This document shows positions 61,703 through 64,000 of a DNA stretch of 64,000 nucleotides, piece by piece. The stretch is from CAVQBP01 sp963740945. GTDB lineage: Bacteria; Bacteroidota; Ignavibacteria; Ignavibacteriales; Ignavibacteriaceae. Under the pieces are notes generated by a model. That model had not been told where the DNA came from. It saw only the letters and a program-made list of their open reading frames with translations, and did no database searches. Position numbers and translations under genes: made by a program. The DNA is taken from positions 27,586 through 91,585 of the forward strand of contig CAVUGE010000009.1 of assembly GCA_963740945.1 (NCBI GenBank). The letters are read 5' to 3'. Each line of letters begins with the position of its first letter. The first letter of the stretch is position 1.

Positions 61703-62824
61703 TCAGAGCAACGCAAACATCTTCCCTGGTAATTGCGTAACCATTCCTTTAAATTCTAAAGAAAGAAGATGAACGAGGCAATCGGAAGTAGATAAATTTG
61801 TAAGGGAGGCGATTTTATCAATCTGCAATGGCTCATTATTTAATGATGCCACTATTTTTTCTTCAAAAAGATTTAGCTCAACATCATTTTTAGGTACGTT
61901 TTTCCCTAGTACCGGTTTTAATTTCAATTCAAGTTCTACCAGCATATCCTCCGCAGAACGTACGAGTTTGGCTTCACTTTTAAGAATTAAAAGATTGGTA
62001 CCTTCTGACTGCCTAACTCCTAAATTTCCCGGAACAGCGAATGTTTCTCTATTTTGCTCCAATGCAAAGTGTGCTGTATTCAGTGCTCCTCCTGTAGAAC
62101 CTGTTTCAACAACAAGGCAGCCTAAACTTAAACCGGAAATAATTCTATTCCTTCTGGGGAAATTTTGCGCATCCGGCTTAGTCCCCAATCTATATTCTGA
62201 AATAACAACCCCTTTTTCGGCAATTTCATTAAATAAATTTCTGTTCTCCGGCGGGTAAATTACATCTAAGCCCGAACCGATAACAGCTATAGTCCTTCCA
62301 TTATTTTTTAATGCAGTCCTATGTGCAATTGAATCTATCCCTCTTGCTAATCCGCTTGTAATAGTAATATTCTGTCTTGTCAGATCTCCGGAAAACCTTT
62401 CTGCCTGGATTTTACCGTAGTGTGTGGGCATTCGTGTACCAACTACAGCAATTGAATAATTGTCTATTTCCTTAAATTCACCAATGCAGTAAAAAAGGAG
62501 GGGAGGGTCATATATTTTTTTTAATAACGGCGGATATTCCGTATCCCAGACAGTAATTATTCGTGCGTTCAGCTTATCTAATTTCTCAAGTTCTGAAACT
62601 ACTGAATCGGCATTATTTTTCCTGCAATTATTAATTCTCTGAATTCTTTTAGCCAGATTTATGCTGATACCGCTTGAAGATACAAGAGAATCAAAGTCTG
62701 CCGAGAGTATTTTTTCAATGGATTTGAATTTTGAAAGAAGGACTCGAATTTTTCCAGGCCCTATCCCCTCCACCGAAAGAAGCAGATTCAAATTAATTAA
62801 TTGATCAGTAGTAAGTTTAGTCAA
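61703..62824 (-). CDS. dprA: DNA-processing protein DprA
   Basis: Loads RecA onto single-stranded DNA during natural transformation and recombination. It is 373 residues. An N-terminal helix-hairpin-helix-like region (LLLSVEGIGPGKIRVLLSKF) precedes the Rossmann domain. In that domain AVVGTRMPTHYGKIQAERFS, SGLARGIDSIAHRTALKNNG, IGSGLDVIYPPENRNLFNEI and FPRRNRIISGLSLGCLVVET are diagnostic. GSTGGALNTAHFALEQNRET follows. The final 70 residues are a winged-helix-like domain (LQIDKIASLTNLSTSDCLVH). The start is TTG at 62824, because no ATG lies upstream in frame at a plausible distance. Confidence 0.94.
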   Translation of the reverse strand: MTKLTTDQLINLNLLLSVEGIGPGKIRVLLSKFKSIEKILSADFDSLVSSSGISINLAKRIQRINNCRKNNADSVVSELEKLDKLNARIITVWDTEYPPLLKKIYDPPLLFYCIGEFKEIDNYSIAVVGTRMPTHYGKIQAERFSGDLTRQNITITSGLARGIDSIAHRTALKNNGRTIAVIGSGLDVIYPPENRNLFNEIAEKGVVISEYRLGTKPDAQNFPRRNRIISGLSLGCLVVETGSTGGALNTAHFALEQNRETFAVPGNLGVRQSEGTNLLILKSEAKLVRSAEDMLVELELKLKPVLGKNVPKNDVELNLFEEKIVASLNNEPLQIDKIASLTNLSTSDCLVHLLSLEFKGMVTQLPGKMFALL

Positions 62825-62865
62825 TTAAAGACTTTGAAGTAATGATTAATCAGATAATAGTGAAC

Positions 62866-63174
62866 TTAATTCTTATTCTTAATTTTATTGGAATCGATTT
62901 CCACCGTTTCAGTTTTTTCAGTATTATTTTTCGACCTAAAGAGTATTGAAGCGGGGAAAATTATCACATAAGCTATAACTAAAATAATAGGTGAAATATA
63001 CAAAGCTGGAAAACTATTCCATGGGTTAATGCTCATAAAATAATATCCGGCAAATAACAGCACTATACCTAAAAATAAAAAGATATAATTTTTTTTCTGC
63101 CAATAAATATTAAAAGGAGAAACAACAACCTTCTTTGTAGTACGAATATTTTTTTTCTTAACGGCTTTAGCCAT
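62866..63174 (-). CDS. DUF3098 family membrane protein
   Basis: A 102-residue protein: a basic N-terminus (AKAVKKKNIRTTKKVVVSPF), two transmembrane helices (about 30-48, YIFLFLGIVLLFAGYYFMS, and about 57-78, ALYISPIILVIAYVIIFPAS) and a charged tail. The pattern with YFMS-INPWNSFPALYISPI in the connecting loop resembles the DUF3098 family of Bacteroidota-type genomes, often near cell-division genes. It starts at an ATG (63174) and is transcribed toward dprA, 41 bp away. Function is unknown. Confidence 0.8.
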   Translation of the reverse strand: MAKAVKKKNIRTTKKVVVSPFNIYWQKKNYIFLFLGIVLLFAGYYFMSINPWNSFPALYISPIILVIAYVIIFPASILFRSKNNTEKTETVEIDSNKIKNKN

Positions 63175-63306
63175 AATATCTCCAAAAACTATAAAAGTTT
63201 AATTTAACAAAGTTACAACAGATGAAGAGTAAGTTCAAGTTCAAATTCCCATCTATACTAAAGCTAATCTAATCTTGTAATCGTGCAATTTTGAAATCTT
63301 GTAATT

Positions 63307-63342
63307 AAAAAAAAAGCCCAGTGATGGGGGTACCACTGGGCT
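63307..63342 (-). terminator. Intrinsic terminator on the minus strand
   Basis: A 9-bp perfect stem (AGCCCAGTG / CACTGGGCT), a loop of GTACCCCCAT, and a run of T (63314-63307). It ends the transcript of the 82-residue gene at 63427-63675, about 85 bp after that gene's stop. Confidence 0.88.
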
Positions 63343-63388
63343 CGACTCGTTACCATCAAAGGGCAGGGGAGAACCCTTTGAAAGAGTC
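63307..63388 (-). ncRNA. Structured 3' element (two hairpins plus terminator) after the 82-residue gene
   Basis: On the minus strand the transcript would fold first as GACTC (63388-63384) pairing GAGTC (63348-63344), with an inner CAAAGGG / CCCTTTG stem (63380-63374 with 63363-63357). A terminator hairpin AGCCCAGTG / CACTGGGCT (63342-63334 with 63323-63315) and an eight-T run come next. The first structure is separate from the terminator and looks like a closed two-layer helix with a purine-poor TTCTCCCCTG loop. It could be a small RNA cut from the 3' end, a protein-binding site or a riboswitch-like element. I match it to no known class. Confidence 0.5.
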
Positions 63389-63426
63389 AGTTAAATATAA
63401 ACCCTAACCAATTATAAATCAAGGAA

Positions 63427-63675
63427 TTATTTGCTGATTTGATAAACAATCTTTCTTATAGTGTCAAATTGCAAATATGGATACTCTTCCCTTATTGTAT
63501 CAATTGCATCGCCCGCACTTACTTTATTAGATCTCAATTGCTTAAATGTCTTTCTTATTTGATAATCTCTAACTGATTTTTCGTCTATTAAACCGTGAGT
63601 ATTTAAAAGCTCGTAAATATCATCACTGATAAGGTCAGATAAAGGATTATCAATTTTTGCTTTTACGGTTTTCAT
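63427..63675 (-). CDS. Small hypothetical protein, 82 residues
   Basis: I do not recognise this protein. It is soluble and helical: AKIDNPLSDLISDDIYELLN, EKSVRDYQIRKTFKQLRSNK and VSAGDAIDTIREEYPYLQFD, then TIRKIVYQISK. The IDTIREEYPYLQFDTIRKIV repeat-like pattern and the helix-turn-helix spacing are compatible with a small DNA-binding protein, but this is only an impression. There are no cysteines and no signal. The ribosome-binding sequence GGAAGG lies about 6 nt before the ATG. A structured region and terminator follow it, and a possible short leader unit precedes it. Confidence 0.75.
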   Translation of the reverse strand: MKTVKAKIDNPLSDLISDDIYELLNTHGLIDEKSVRDYQIRKTFKQLRSNKVSAGDAIDTIREEYPYLQFDTIRKIVYQISK

Positions 63676-63795
63676 CTTTGCCTTCCTTTTTTTATGGTTG
63701 AAAACAGATTCTCGATATTGGTATCAAATTATTTATATATACACATTTCCTTTCAAAAAAGTTTCATTTTTTATTATTATTAGCCGGCTAAAAAC

Positions 63796-63826
63796 AAAAA
63801 AACCGACCAGAGTGAGCTCAAATCGG
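63796..63826 (-). terminator. Intrinsic terminator-like hairpin upstream of the 82-residue gene
   Basis: On the minus strand CCGATTTGAG pairs with CTCTGGTCGG (two G-U pairs, one mismatch, loop CTCA) and is followed by seven T (63802-63796). It would stop minus-strand transcription about 120 bp before the 82-residue gene start. It may end a short transcript starting near 63940, or act as an attenuator. Confidence 0.7.
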
Positions 63827-63866
63827 AAAAAACTTTGCTACTCCGGTATAAAAAATTAAACAATTT

Positions 63867-63905
63867 CTATGCCTGTAGCAAATCTTCTATAAAAACATCC
63901 TCCAT
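63867..63905 (-). CDS. Possible 12-residue leader peptide / small ORF
   Basis: On the minus strand AGAGGTG lies 4 nt before ATG, then MEDVFIEDLLQA and stop. A TTGACA-like box lies about 35 nt upstream of the start (63945-63940). The LLQ codons overlap GTAGCAAA (63875-63882 on the plus strand), whose complement TTTGCTAC recurs at 63834-63841 next to the terminator at 63796-63826. Peptide, pairing segment and terminator are thus in attenuator order. No match to a known leader is recognised. The edge of the window prevents a check of the upstream context. Confidence 0.3.
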   Translation of the reverse strand: MEDVFIEDLLQA

Positions 63906-64000
63906 TTTCACCTCTAAAATAAATATTTAAGTTAGATAATGTCAAGGACTAAAAATTTAAATAAATTTACTATTTAGTATTGGACAATGACAGAAAGGGA

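Noticed and set aside
63796..64000. 3' end of tmRNA or another known structured RNA at the right edge
   Set aside because: No tRNA-like acceptor, CCA or tag-peptide sequence can be recognised. Only a hairpin and a short ORF are visible.

Overview
The window is one contiguous AT-rich chromosomal stretch, probably from a member of the Bacteroidota/Ignavibacteriota side of the FCB group. This is inferred from gene content: DUF2723/GT117, DUF4834 and DUF3098 proteins typical of that group, Wzi-type barrels, a DivIC/FtsB-like protein next to rarA, and many small intergenic palindromes. No rRNA, CRISPR array, phage or transposase gene was seen. One tRNA (Arg-CCG) is present.

Layout. 0.3-4.8 kb (minus): a heptosyltransferase-like GT9, a large GT-C membrane glycosyltransferase and a small unknown gene. 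5.3-35.4 kb (plus): a long surface-polysaccharide locus. Its conserved left arm has GT2, a DUF885 lipoprotein, two Wzi-like barrels, an SLBB export protein, Wzz, a Wzx flippase and UDP-galactopyranose mutase. A very AT-rich variable middle (18.2-31.3 kb) holds a second flippase, many glycosyltransferases, a Wzy-like polymerase and two FkbM methyltransferases. The right arm has a third Wzi copy, a WecG/TagA GT26 and a WbaP/WcaJ initiating phosphotransferase. Almost every gene from 18.2 to 33 kb is broken by single-base frameshifts, and wzi copy 1, wzz and wzx are each broken once. The intact genes in this stretch are glf and a GT11-like transferase.

36.0-43.0 kb (minus): a compact redox operon with an MvhD-like subunit, two HdrA-like flavoproteins (QmoA/QmoB-like), a winged-helix protein, a QmoC-like membrane subunit and DsrE, preceded by TusA and an XRE-cupin regulator. 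The mixture suggests a sulfur-relay-linked, quinone-interacting electron-transfer complex. The MvhD subunit has lost its expected Fe-S cysteines, and two of the ferredoxin motifs in the large HdrA are incomplete. This is the most interesting metabolic system in the window.

43.2-64 kb: mostly intact housekeeping genes. They include a pyrimidine-dimer glycosylase, gcvH, accC-accB-efp, a TPR membrane protein, tRNA-Arg, a PHP protein, pgeF/yfiH, folB, folK, a deoxynucleoside kinase, DUF4834, GT9, a penicillin-acylase-family hydrolase, metF, a Gfo/Idh/MocA oxidoreductase, ddl, ftsB/divIC, rarA, dprA, a DUF3098 protein and a small unknown gene followed by a structured 3' RNA.

Intergenic DNA is rich in repeat families: (i) about 95-bp inverted doublets of a near-palindromic 13-mer at constant spacing; (ii) palindromes with shared outer arms (GGGTGACCAAAAAGTAATT) around different kernels; (iii) GGCTTTAGCC repeats; (iv) 11-bp tandem repeats; (v) CCTCCGGGG terminator hairpins. 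All reading was by eye. No alignment, folding or database search was run.
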